Shown here one piece after another: positions 52,217-60,854 of a stretch of DNA of 64,000 bases; the stretch's first letter is position 1, and every line of letters starts with the position of its first letter. A program made the translations under genes and the position numbers. Under the pieces are notes generated by a model that saw nothing but the letters and a program-made list of their open reading frames with translations, was not told where the DNA came from and ran no database searches. Source of the stretch: Clostridiales bacterium (lineage in GTDB: Bacteria; Bacillota; Clostridia; Oscillospirales; Oscillospiraceae); the NCBI GenBank assembly GCA_004553495.1, contig SFLE01000002.1, positions 1 to 64,000 on the forward strand, read 5' to 3'.

Positions 52217-52685
52217 ATCTTGAAATTCTTATCGTTCGCCAAACGATATCGGCGGTTATGAGTACGCACAGGGCGAATACCGGCACGAGCGACATAGGCT
52301 TCTGCGATATTATGCTACGGCACATATACGAAAACAGCGCAAGGCACATGAGCTTCGACTCACCGAGCAGGCTTACGGTCTCGGCCGCGATATTTTTCTT
52401 ATGCCGCTCGTCCATATCCCATGGCATGTTGGGGTTTTCAGCCTGACCGGGGATAAATATGAGCGCCGTCATAACGATGTACATGAGTGCCTCAATGCCG
52501 AACAGCTGCCAGAGAACGCCTTTTCCGGTGTAGTCCGTGATCTCGCCGGAAGCGTTGAAGTGACCCGCTATCCGGTCGGGCAGAGCGGAGTAGCTCATGA
52601 GTATGTACGCGAGCGTCGCGATAACGAGCGCAAGACTGAGTATCTCGACCGTCGCCTGATACGAGCTGAGCTTCGGTTTTTTCAT
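52203..52685 (-). CDS. DUF1648-domain membrane protein
   Basis: The 160-residue product has four hydrophobic segments. The motif LPDRIAGHFNASGEITDYTGK (about residues 35-55) between the first two helices is the signature of DUF1648, the domain of SdpI-like immunity and growth proteins. It starts two bases after the stop of the galactosidase gene, so the two are co-transcribed. The function is unknown. Confidence 0.8.
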   Translation of the reverse strand: MKKPKLSSYQATVEILSLALVIATLAYILMSYSALPDRIAGHFNASGEITDYTGKGVLWQLFGIEALMYIVMTALIFIPGQAENPNMPWDMDERHKKNIAAETVSLLGESKLMCLALFSYMCRSIISQKPMSLVPVFALCVLITADIVWRTIRISRYKKP

Positions 52686-52687
52686 AG

Positions 52688-55024
52688 TCAGGTCTCCTTT
52701 TCTATGACATAAACGGAGCTGCCGAAATCGCCGTACATATGCAGCTTTCCGTTATACCCCGTGCCGAGAAACTGGTTATTGAGTCCCACGCCGGACATGA
52801 ACGCGGCTCCCGATGCAGAGCAGTCCTCCGCACCGTCGGGCATGGCGAAAAACTTATTTGCCGTGCGCAGCACAAAGCCGTCAGGATGAAACTCCACCGG
52901 AGTTATGTGCTTTACCAGGCCTCCCATCCGCTTTACGAAAAGGCGCTGACCCTTGCATTTAAGGCGGTATCGCGCGTTTGCGTCGAGAGCCTTTACAGGC
53001 AGCCTGTCCGCTCCCTCGGACGCGGTACACAGCTTTTGAAAATGCCCTACTATGTGCTCTAAGCCGTCATGAGCCGAGCACTGCCAGTGCACCTTGTTGT
53101 CCTTGCGCTCGTCAAAGCGGTAGAATCTGCCGTATTGGAGCGTTCTGCGATGGGCTTTATAAAACGCTATCTGCTCGCGGATCTCCTTGAGCTCCACCGG
53201 TGTCATGAATTTTAGCTCCAGCTCATAGCCGAGTACGCCGAACGCTGCGACATTAAAGCGCGTTGGCAGCGGGGTCTCGCGCAGGGTCTGCTGATGCGGA
53301 GCGGCGGAGACATGTGCGCCCATGGTCGATTGCGGGTAGAGATATGACAGCCCCGACTGAATGTCGAGCCGTTCGATGGGGTCGGTGTCGTCAGACGACC
53401 AGACCTGCGGCGAATAGCACAGCATTCCGAGGTCAAAGCGGTTGCCGCCCGAGGAGCAGCTTTCAAAAAGGATGTGAGACCGCGGGGTGAATATGCGGTC
53501 AAGCACCTCGTAAAGCCCTATGATATAGCGGTGGACAAACTCGCCCTGATTTGAAAGGCTCTCGGAATACGCGTCGGACATATGCCTGTTCATATCCCAT
53601 TTGACATAGCTTATCTTTGCGCTGTCAAGAACATTTCCGACGCTTTCAACGATATAGTCGCGCACCTCTTTGCGCGTAAGATCGAGCAAAAGCTGATTTC
53701 TGCCGAAGCACGGCTCGCCGGTCGGCGGCTTTATCGCCCAATCAGGATGGGCGCGGTAGAGGTCGGAATCGACATTCACGCTCTCCGGCTCAAACCACAG
53801 CCCGAATTTCATGCCCAGCTTTTCTATGCTGCCGGCAAACTCTCCGAGACCGCCCGGCAGCTTTCTCAGATTAACATTGTAATCACCCAGCCCTGCCGTG
53901 TCGCTGTTTCGTGCGCCGAACCAGCCGTCGTCAAGGACGAAAAACTCCACGCCGAGCTTTTTCGCTCTGCGTGCCAGTTTCAGGAGCTTCCCGCGGGTGA
54001 ACTTAAAAAAACAGGCTTCCCAATCGTTTATGAGCACCGGACGCTCGATGTTTTTCCAATCGCCGCGCACGATGTGGTTGTTGACAAAGTCGTGAAAATT
54101 TGCGCTCAGGCCGTTAAAGCCATGCTCGGAGAAGGTCATGACCGCCTCGGGCGTTTCAAAGCTTTCGCCGCTTCTGAGCGTCCAGTCAAAGCAATGCGGA
54201 TTTATGCCAAGCTGTACGCGCACAAGGTCGTGATTTGACTTTTCCACAACGCCGAAGTGATTGCCGCTGTAGACAAGGTTAAAGCCCCACGCTCTGCCGC
54301 TGTCCTCATTCGTGTGCTTTTCAGACAGCAGGAAGCCCGCATTGTGGCGGTTTGAGGATGAGCCCGTTGTAGAGGAGTTTACATACATCCCGTACTCCAC
54401 GGGGCGGATATGCCGGTGGGTCTCCTTTATCCATCCGCCGTCGAAGCTGTGCATGAGAAAGCCGCGGTCGAGCATATCGACGCTCATACTCATTATGCGC
54501 CGTATTGAAAGCTCGGCGTCGCAGAGGTTTTTCAAAACGCAGCGGCGTGCGATGACATTGTCGGCGTAAAACACCGTGTAATACAATGTCAGCTCAACCG
54601 CTCTGTGCCGTTCGCGCATATGTATAACGAGCGTTTCGGCGGTGTTTTCGTCGTCATAGGCATTCGGCAGGCTCTGCATGGGAACGCAGCCGGACACTAT
54701 CTCGTGCTTTTCATAGAGAAAATCCGAGGAAAAGCTGCCGTCGGGCATTTTGACCTCGATTGGCGTCTGCCGGTAGTCTCCCCTGCCGACGCCCGACCAC
54801 TCAAGGCACAGGTTATCAAGGCAATAGCTGTCATCGGACTTATCATACATAACGCTGCTGCCAAGCTGAATATCGTGCTTTACCGAAAGCGCCTCGGCAT
54901 CCTCCGCCGGCACGCGCTCGCCATAGTAGATATGCTCAAGGTGCTTGAATTTGGTCACGCGGAATATGTAGCTCGTGCTCTCGGTATTCAGGGAGAACAC
55001 ATTGTTTTTAAATTCTATGCTCAT
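52688..55024 (-). CDS. Alpha-galactosidase (glycoside hydrolase family 36)
   Basis: The 778-residue product cleaves terminal alpha-galactosyl residues, such as those of raffinose-type sugars. It has the N-terminal beta-sandwich and the catalytic barrel with WFGARNSDTAGLGDY, GLWFEPESV, the nucleophile in YVKWDMNRHMSD (about residues 473-484) and the acid/base Asp in VWSSDDTD (about residue 544). No signal peptide is present, so it is cytoplasmic. The ATG at 55024 is preceded by GAGGTGATACG. No sugar transporter is adjacent. Confidence 0.94.
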   Translation of the reverse strand: MSIEFKNNVFSLNTESTSYIFRVTKFKHLEHIYYGERVPAEDAEALSVKHDIQLGSSVMYDKSDDSYCLDNLCLEWSGVGRGDYRQTPIEVKMPDGSFSSDFLYEKHEIVSGCVPMQSLPNAYDDENTAETLVIHMRERHRAVELTLYYTVFYADNVIARRCVLKNLCDAELSIRRIMSMSVDMLDRGFLMHSFDGGWIKETHRHIRPVEYGMYVNSSTTGSSSNRHNAGFLLSEKHTNEDSGRAWGFNLVYSGNHFGVVEKSNHDLVRVQLGINPHCFDWTLRSGESFETPEAVMTFSEHGFNGLSANFHDFVNNHIVRGDWKNIERPVLINDWEACFFKFTRGKLLKLARRAKKLGVEFFVLDDGWFGARNSDTAGLGDYNVNLRKLPGGLGEFAGSIEKLGMKFGLWFEPESVNVDSDLYRAHPDWAIKPPTGEPCFGRNQLLLDLTRKEVRDYIVESVGNVLDSAKISYVKWDMNRHMSDAYSESLSNQGEFVHRYIIGLYEVLDRIFTPRSHILFESCSSGGNRFDLGMLCYSPQVWSSDDTDPIERLDIQSGLSYLYPQSTMGAHVSAAPHQQTLRETPLPTRFNVAAFGVLGYELELKFMTPVELKEIREQIAFYKAHRRTLQYGRFYRFDERKDNKVHWQCSAHDGLEHIVGHFQKLCTASEGADRLPVKALDANARYRLKCKGQRLFVKRMGGLVKHITPVEFHPDGFVLRTANKFFAMPDGAEDCSASGAAFMSGVGLNNQFLGTGYNGKLHMYGDFGSSVYVIEKET

Positions 55025-55045
55025 CGTATCACCTCTCAACTGTTG

Positions 55046-55063
55046 TACCGTCGATCGACGGTA
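55046..55063. repeat. 18-bp palindrome matching MITE ends
   Basis: TACCGTCGATCGACGGTA is a perfect palindrome upstream of the galactosidase gene. Each half equals the TACCGTCGA core of the inverted-repeat ends of the element at 17892-18189, with the interior missing. It could be an excision scar, a solo footprint or an operator. Confidence 0.5.
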
Positions 55064-55093
55064 TGGAAAAATGATACCACATCTTTTACCATG

Positions 55094-55222
55094 TTACAAG
55101 TCATTGTCCCGCTGCTCCGGCTTATGCCTTTTTCCAAACAGCGACCGAACGGCGGTTATGAGAAACGATGTCGCAAGCACAAGACCTATCGGCAGAACTG
55201 CCGCAAATATTATCATTTTCAC
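55094..55222 (-). CDS. Small one-helix membrane protein
   Basis: A 42-residue frame (40 if it starts at ATG 55216) reads MIIFAAVLPIGLVLATSFLI after its start, then a basic segment (TAVRSLFGKRHKPEQ) and an acidic end. A GTG start at 55222 lies six bases after a strong GGGGGGTGA ribosome site. One hydrophobic helix with a positive inside end fits a small membrane protein. It lies between the galactosidase gene and the divergent ABC-F gene. No family is recognised. Confidence 0.45.
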   Translation of the reverse strand: MKMIIFAAVLPIGLVLATSFLITAVRSLFGKRHKPEQRDNDL

Positions 55223-55343
55223 TTATTTCACCCCCCACATTGCTATCCTGCGCTGTGGAGATAATAAAAAATCCTTTTAATTATTGCCATTACAGCCTAT
55301 TGGTGATAGAATGTATTGGATTTTGTAAAAAGAGGTACCCTAA

Positions 55344-56948
55344 ATGCTGACTGTTAACGATCTTTCGATAAATTTTGCGGGCAATGTTCTTTTCTCCCGC
55401 GTTGACCTGCAATTCACTGCCGGCAATTGCTATGGCATTATCGGCGCTAACGGTGCGGGCAAATCGACATTCATAAAAATTCTCTCCGGCGAGCTTGAGC
55501 CTTCGACCGGCAGCGTGAGCATTGCTCCAAAAAAGCGTATGTCGGTGCTTAAGCAGAACCAGAATATGTACGATGAGTACACGGTCATGGACACCGTTAT
55601 CATGGGCAATCAGCGGCTTTACGATTGTGGCAAGGAAAAGGACGCGATATACGACAAGCCCGACTTCGACGATGCCGACGGCATACGCGCAGCGGAGCTC
55701 GAGGAGGAGTTTGCCGAGCTCGGCGGCTGGGAAGCCGAATCGGATGCAAGCAGGATACTTCAGGGGCTCGGCGTTTCGCCGGACTTCCACACAACGCTCA
55801 TGCGCGACATGGATCCGCGAATGAAGGTAAAGGTGCTGCTCGCGCAGGCGCTTTTCGGCTCGCCCGATATTATTCTGCTCGACGAGCCGACGAATAACCT
55901 TGACCTTGCAAGCGTTGTATGGCTCGAGGATTTTCTCATGGATTACGAGGGCACGGTGCTCGTCGTTTCACATGATCGCTACTTCCTCAACAATGTCTGC
56001 ACTCATATCGTTGATATTGACTACGGCAAGATAAAAATGTATGTCGGCAACTACGACTTCTGGTACGAGTCGAGCCAGCTCATGCAGAAGCTCATAAAGG
56101 ATCAGAACAAAAAAGCCGAGCAGAAGATCGCCGAGCTGCAGAGCTTCATATCCCGCTTTGCGGCAAACAAGTCGAAGTCCCGTCAGGCGACCAGCCGCAG
56201 GAAGCTTCTTGACAAGCTCACCGTTGAAGAGCTCCCCGCCTCCGGCAGGCGCTATCCGTGGGTAGGCTTCAAAGCCGACCGCGAGCCCGGCAAGGACAGG
56301 CTTTTCGTCACCGAGGTCAGCAAGACCGTTGACGGCGTGAAGCTTCTGAATAACATCAGCTTCATCGTCGGCAAGGAGGATAAAATCGCAGTTATCGGCA
56401 AAAATGAGCTTGCCGTTACCATGCTGTTCAAGATTCTCATGGGCGAGGAGGAGCCCGACTCCGGCACCGTGAAATGGGGCGCCTCGACCACTCAGGCATA
56501 CTTCCCCAAGGATCACAACTCATATTTTGAAAACTGCGACTATGACCTCATGGACTGGATGCGCCAGTTTTCCGAGGACAAGCGCGAGAGCTATCTGCGC
56601 ACCTTCCTCGGGCGTATGCTCTTCTCCGGCGACGATGTTTATAAGCCGGTAAAGGTGCTCTCAGGCGGCGAAAAGGTCAGGTGCATGATAAGCAAGATGA
56701 TGCTCTCGGGCGCAAACTTTCTCGTGCTCGACCAGCCGACAAACCATCTCGACCTTGAGAGCATTGCCGCTCTCAACAACGGGCTTGAGGCATTCAAGTA
56801 TAACATAATCTTCTCAAGCCACGACCATCAGCTCACGCAGACGGTCGCAAACCGCATAATCGAGATAACCGACGACGGTATTATTGACCGCATGTGCACA
56901 TTTGATGAGTACATGGACCTCACCGGCATGGAGCAGCAGACCCGCTGA
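55344..56948 (+). CDS. ABC-F family ATPase with one degenerate ATP site
   Basis: The 534-residue product has two ABC domains without membrane parts, as in translation-associated ABC-F proteins of the YkpA type. Domain 1 has an intact Walker A (GANGAGKST, 34-42) and Walker B (IILLDEPTNNLD). Its signature, expected as LSGGE or LTGSE, reads RDMDPRMKVK (about 153-162). Domain 2 has an intact signature (LSGGEKVRC, about 437) and Walker B (LVLDQPTNHLD). Its Walker A reads GKNELAVTM (about 351), with Val in place of the Lys expected in the family pattern NELAKT. ABC-F proteins act at the ribosome; some give antibiotic protection, but nothing here shows that. Confidence 0.9.
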   Translation: MLTVNDLSINFAGNVLFSRVDLQFTAGNCYGIIGANGAGKSTFIKILSGELEPSTGSVSIAPKKRMSVLKQNQNMYDEYTVMDTVIMGNQRLYDCGKEKDAIYDKPDFDDADGIRAAELEEEFAELGGWEAESDASRILQGLGVSPDFHTTLMRDMDPRMKVKVLLAQALFGSPDIILLDEPTNNLDLASVVWLEDFLMDYEGTVLVVSHDRYFLNNVCTHIVDIDYGKIKMYVGNYDFWYESSQLMQKLIKDQNKKAEQKIAELQSFISRFAANKSKSRQATSRRKLLDKLTVEELPASGRRYPWVGFKADREPGKDRLFVTEVSKTVDGVKLLNNISFIVGKEDKIAVIGKNELAVTMLFKILMGEEEPDSGTVKWGASTTQAYFPKDHNSYFENCDYDLMDWMRQFSEDKRESYLRTFLGRMLFSGDDVYKPVKVLSGGEKVRCMISKMMLSGANFLVLDQPTNHLDLESIAALNNGLEAFKYNIIFSSHDHQLTQTVANRIIEITDDGIIDRMCTFDEYMDLTGMEQQTR

Positions 56949-57013
56949 GCACAGCGGTGTGCCTATGTTCTCTTTCTTCGCAGATCATGCATATGTGCAA
57001 GGATATATAAAAA

Positions 57014-57038
57014 GCTGCTCCCCGCGATGGGGAGCAGC
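57014..57038 (-). terminator. Terminator after the GNAT gene
   Basis: Stem GCTGCTCCCC/GGGGAGCAGC with a 5-base loop; the minus transcript ends in TTTTTATATA. Confidence 0.88.
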
Positions 57039-57040
57039 CT

Positions 57041-57640
57041 TCAGATCGTAAGTCCCGATTTTCGCAGAGCTTCTCTGCTCAGCTCGGAGAACGGTATGAC
57101 CGGATGCGGTGTTTGCGGATGCTCGCGCAGCAGCTTTTCCATCCACACCATGTCGTACCAAGTGTCGAATTTATAGCCGCAGCGGTAAAACCTGCCGACC
57201 ATGCGATAGCCGAGGTGGGCGTGAAATTCGGCGCTGTTATTGCTAAGGTGCTCGTCCGGCGTATCAGTCCAGCCAATGCAGGCTTCGAGGTTAATTATCC
57301 CCTGCTCGCGCGCAAGGCCTTCAAGCGCCGTGTAAAGCGTTTTACCGACACCCGAATGGCGGCGGTCAAGGCGAAGATATATCGTCGTCTCAGCCGACCA
57401 GTCATAAGCCGCTCTGCCGACGAACGGACTCAGATACGCATAGCCCAAAAGCTCTCCGCCGCGCTCGGCGACCAAATAGGGGTACCTACCCTGACGCGCG
57501 CGCATTCTGCGCGTAAACTCCTCAAGGCTCGGCACCTCGGTCTCAAAGCTTATGGCTGTATCCTCGACATAAGGAGCGTAAATTTTAAGTAGCTCCGGCG
57601 AATCCGCCTCGTTTGCGGTGCGAATTATTACATCACTCAT
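57041..57640 (-). CDS. GNAT N-acetyltransferase (phosphinothricin acetyltransferase-like)
   Basis: The 199-residue product has the GNAT fold, with the acetyl-CoA loop in RRHSGVGKTLYTAL (about residues 88-101). The start IRTANEADSPELLKIYAPYVEDTAISFETE is typical of the Pat/Bar-like group, which acetylates small amines. The segment DEHLSNNSAEFHAHLGYRMVGRF is also typical. The ATG at 57640 overlaps the malQ stop by eight bases. The substrate is unknown. Confidence 0.88.
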   Translation of the reverse strand: MSDVIIRTANEADSPELLKIYAPYVEDTAISFETEVPSLEEFTRRMRARQGRYPYLVAERGGELLGYAYLSPFVGRAAYDWSAETTIYLRLDRRHSGVGKTLYTALEGLAREQGIINLEACIGWTDTPDEHLSNNSAEFHAHLGYRMVGRFYRCGYKFDTWYDMVWMEKLLREHPQTPHPVIPFSELSREALRKSGLTI

Positions 57641-59117
57641 CACTGCACCTCCCATAGATATATGCCATACGGCGCATTTTTTTGGCAAGCTCCGGCGTTA
57701 GGGCATCCGGCTCCATGCGCCAGCGCCAGTTGCCGTAGGGCGTTCCGGGGGTGTTTATGCGCGACTCGGCACCGAGCGCGAGATAATCTTGCATCTGGGC
57801 GATGAAAAGCCCTGCGCGCGACCGCAGCCCGCAGCGGAGAACTGCTTGGCAGACATCATCGCTTCCGAGATACTCCTCGGCAAACGCAAGCTGATCATCG
57901 GATGCTTCATCACGCCATCCCGCGAGCGGCATATTGTCGTGCGTTCCCGTGTAGCACACGCAGTTTTCGGGGTAATTATGCGGCAGATAGTCGCTGAGAG
58001 TTTCCGGATCGAAGGCAAATTCGAGAACCTTCATGCCCGGCAGACCGCTTTCCTTGAGAAGCTCGTGCACTTCTGGCGTCAGCGTTCCGAGATCCTCGGC
58101 AATGAATTTCACATTACTAAACCACGCCGTGAGCCTGCCCACAAGGTCGAGCGCCGGTCCCTTGCGCCACTGTCCGTTTTTGGCTGTTTCCGAGCCGTAT
58201 GGCACCGCCCAGTAGCTCTCAAAGCCGCGAAAATGGTCGATGCGCAGAACATCATACAGCTTTGACGCGCCGTCAACGCGGCGGATCCACCAGCCGTAGC
58301 CATCGTCGCGAAGCCTGTCCCACGCGTACAGGGGATTGCCCCAGAGCTGTCCCTCGGCGCTGAAATAATCGGGCGGCACGCCTGCCACCGCGGTGGGCAC
58401 ATTATCCTTATCAAGCTCAAAAAACTCCGGTTCCGCCCATACATCGGCGGAGTCGAGAGCAACATATATCGGCATATCGCCGATGATGCCTATCCCCTTT
58501 TTGTGGGCATAGGCGCGGAGCTTTTTCCACTGGGAGAAGAAAAGATACTGAACATATTCGCAGCTTAGTATCTCATCCTTGAGGAGCTCCGAATAATGCT
58601 GCACCGCCTCGGGCGAGCGCAGCCTTATCGGCTCGTCCCACTGAATCCACGGCAGCATGGAAAAATGCTTTTTCACCGCCATGTACAGCGCATAGTTAAA
58701 AAGCCATGACTCGTTTTCCGCGCAGAACGCCGAAAACGCCGCGTCGTTGCGCGCAAGTCCCCTGCCCGCGGCAATAGCCAGCAGGCAACTGCGGTGCTCA
58801 TACATAGTGCCGTAGTCAACGCAGTCTGACACACTCCCCCAGTTTACCGACTCGACCTCGCTTTTTGTGAGAAGCCCATCGCGGACGAGTTCGTCGAGGT
58901 CTATGAGATAGGGATTTCCCGCAAACGAAGAAAAGCTCTGATACGGCGAATCGCCGCAGCCGGTGGGGCCCACGGGCAATATCTGCCACCACGACTGCCC
59001 CGCCGAACGCAGAAAATCTATAAAATCATATGCCGCGCTGCCGAGGGTTCCTATACCGTGCTTCGACGGCAGCGACGGCACCGGCAGCAGCACTCCGCAG
59101 CTTCGTTTGATGTCCAT
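57633..59117 (-). CDS. malQ: 4-alpha-glucanotransferase (amylomaltase)
   Basis: The 494-residue product (glycoside hydrolase family 77) transfers maltosyl units between glucans in maltodextrin and glycogen metabolism. Motifs are LPSKHGIGTLG, SPYQSFSSFAGNPYLIDL, the nucleophile in VLRIDHFRGFESYW (Asp about residue 289), the acid/base Glu in FIAEDLGTLTPEV (about 335) and CYTGTHDNMPLAGW. Normal length. It is between a zinc-ribbon membrane protein gene and the GNAT gene in one operon. Confidence 0.95.
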   Translation of the reverse strand: MDIKRSCGVLLPVPSLPSKHGIGTLGSAAYDFIDFLRSAGQSWWQILPVGPTGCGDSPYQSFSSFAGNPYLIDLDELVRDGLLTKSEVESVNWGSVSDCVDYGTMYEHRSCLLAIAAGRGLARNDAAFSAFCAENESWLFNYALYMAVKKHFSMLPWIQWDEPIRLRSPEAVQHYSELLKDEILSCEYVQYLFFSQWKKLRAYAHKKGIGIIGDMPIYVALDSADVWAEPEFFELDKDNVPTAVAGVPPDYFSAEGQLWGNPLYAWDRLRDDGYGWWIRRVDGASKLYDVLRIDHFRGFESYWAVPYGSETAKNGQWRKGPALDLVGRLTAWFSNVKFIAEDLGTLTPEVHELLKESGLPGMKVLEFAFDPETLSDYLPHNYPENCVCYTGTHDNMPLAGWRDEASDDQLAFAEEYLGSDDVCQAVLRCGLRSRAGLFIAQMQDYLALGAESRINTPGTPYGNWRWRMEPDALTPELAKKMRRMAYIYGRCSDE

Positions 59118-59136
59118 ATTGTCTCCTTAGCGATAC

Positions 59137-59964
59137 TCAGCCGTTGGCCAGTATCAGCATGAACAGCTCAAGGTTGATGTTCGATTTATTGCTTACCGGT
59201 TTAAGGTATATATGTCGTTCAACATTATCCGTTTTGCTCGTTATCTCGGTGCCGTCGGAATTGTAGGTAAACAGGAAGGTCGTCGGCTCAAACGGGTTTC
59301 TGGCATAGGATGCCTCAATGGATGTAAGCGTGCCGTCGGTGTAGGTAAAGTTCTTTACATACGCAAGTTCTTTCCTGTATTGCTCTACATTGCCGCCGTA
59401 ATCGGCGCCGTCATCCTGGAGCCAGTAAGCCGTGGCTGTTATGAGCTCGCCGGTCTCATTGTACTCATAAACGATCTGCTCATAGGGCTTGCTGTCCTCG
59501 TCGGTCCAGTATACGGCAGCCTGCACGATCCTGCCGCTGTCATCATATGTGTAAACTACTCGGGATGAGACCTCGGTGGTGTCGTTATGCTCATTTGCCG
59601 TTATCGTCTTTCTATCCAGATTGTATGTAAATTCGGTGCCGCCGTTGGCGTGGTAGTTCGTATCTATGTCGCTGGATGTCCACTTTATGCTGGCGGGAGT
59701 TCCGTCGTCGTTATATGTGTATACATACTCGTAGTTCTGCTCGAAATCTGCGTGGTCGATCTTATCTATAACATAGATCTTTTCCTGCCCGAGCAGGAGA
59801 TACGCCGCAACTGCCGCGGCAGCGATAACTATAACGGCAGCTATTATAATGCCGATGAGCTTGCCTTTATTCTTTTTGGGCGGCACATAGTCAAGATCCC
59901 AGCCGCAGTTGAGGCAATAGCGTCCTCTGCAATCATTTTCGGCTCCGCATTTTGGACAGATCAT
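59137..59964 (-). CDS. Zinc-ribbon membrane protein with extracellular repeat domain
   Basis: The 275-residue product starts with a zinc ribbon (MICPKCGAENDCRGRYCLNCG, cysteines at 3, 6, 17 and 20). After a lysine-rich stretch comes one membrane helix (about residues 36-58). The outer domain is beta-rich, with repeats of the kind YVYTYNDDGTPASIKW, RVVYTYDDSGRIVQAAVYW and QIVYEYNETGELITATAYW, similar to RHS/YD-type sheets. The function is not known. It begins the operon with malQ and the GNAT gene, 19 bases before malQ. Confidence 0.8.
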   Translation of the reverse strand: MICPKCGAENDCRGRYCLNCGWDLDYVPPKKNKGKLIGIIIAAVIVIAAAAVAAYLLLGQEKIYVIDKIDHADFEQNYEYVYTYNDDGTPASIKWTSSDIDTNYHANGGTEFTYNLDRKTITANEHNDTTEVSSRVVYTYDDSGRIVQAAVYWTDEDSKPYEQIVYEYNETGELITATAYWLQDDGADYGGNVEQYRKELAYVKNFTYTDGTLTSIEASYARNPFEPTTFLFTYNSDGTEITSKTDNVERHIYLKPVSNKSNINLELFMLILANG

Positions 59965-60028
59965 ATCTTTTTCTCCTATACATATATATTACATTATTTC
60001 TCCTGTACTTATTATAACGGCATTGTTC

Positions 60029-60181
60029 CTATAGTGCAAGCATTAAGCGTATGCACGGGAGCGCGTTTAATTCACTCAGGACTGCCGTCAGCATTACACA
60101 AGCGGTGACAAGCAGCACCGCAATTATCAGAAGCTTTCTCAGGAGCCTTCGCTCCTGCTTTTTTATTTTTTCGTTTTCCAT
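60029..60181 (-). CDS. 50-residue membrane protein
   Basis: A short frame beginning MENEKIKKQERRLLRK has a strong ribosome site (GAGGGGGGAC). It encodes a positively charged N-terminus and a hydrophobic helix (LLIIAVLLVTACVMLTAVL), then a short tail. It lies divergent from the ECF sigma gene at 60303. The charge pattern and the ribosome site support coding; no family is recognised. Confidence 0.5.
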   Translation of the reverse strand: MENEKIKKQERRLLRKLLIIAVLLVTACVMLTAVLSELNALPCIRLMLAL

Positions 60182-60302
60182 TTACCGTCCCCCCCTCTCA
60201 CACATTTATATATGTTCTGAGGAACGGTAATTTGTTAATTGGAGTTGTAAATTACCTCGGTATGTTCTATAATCCTTAGCCGAAAGAAGGTGAACGCAGG
60301 AA

Positions 60303-60779
60303 ATGACTTCGCGACAAAGCCAAATGCTTGAGGAGCTGTTCAGCGAGACCTATATGCCTCTTGTTATGTATGCCTACAGCGCACTTCAAAACAAGGAGTT
60401 TGCTGAAGAGCTTGCTCAGGATGCATTCTCCGTCGCCTGCGTTAAAATAAACGAGCTTGAGGCAAGTCCGAACCGGCAGGGCTGGCTTATGAACGCGCTC
60501 AAGCACCTGATCCGCAACTATCGCCACACTATGGCGGTGCGAAGCAAAATAGTCGGCTCCGTTTTGGATATTGACAGCGTTGAGGTCGGCGTAAAGGATG
60601 ACATTTCATTCGCTGTCAGCTATCACGGCGTTTTGAGCGACGATGATTTTCTTCTGCTGAAATTCACCGCGCTGTACGGCTTTACCATTGAGGAAGCCGC
60701 GCTTTTGATGGGCATAAGCAAGCATGCCTGCGCCAAGCGCTTGCAGAGGGCGAAGGAAAAGCTTCGTCGAAACCTGTAA
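60303..60779 (+). CDS. ECF-type RNA polymerase sigma factor
   Basis: The 158-residue product has region 2 (LFSETYMPLVMYAYSAL, then FAEELAQDAFSVACVKI) and region 4 (DDDFLLLKFTALYGFTIEEAALLMGISKHACAKRLQRAKEKL). It is followed 75 bases later by a gene for a one-helix membrane protein, as is usual for sigma/anti-sigma pairs. The region-4 helix ends shortly before the stop, which is normal. Targets are unknown. Confidence 0.9.
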   Translation: MTSRQSQMLEELFSETYMPLVMYAYSALQNKEFAEELAQDAFSVACVKINELEASPNRQGWLMNALKHLIRNYRHTMAVRSKIVGSVLDIDSVEVGVKDDISFAVSYHGVLSDDDFLLLKFTALYGFTIEEAALLMGISKHACAKRLQRAKEKLRRNL

Positions 60780-60854
60780 ATAAATTGTTAACACGCAATG
60801 TTCTTGTCCAAAAATGCGGTTTTCGTTACATATGTTCAGTGAGGGGGTAATTCT

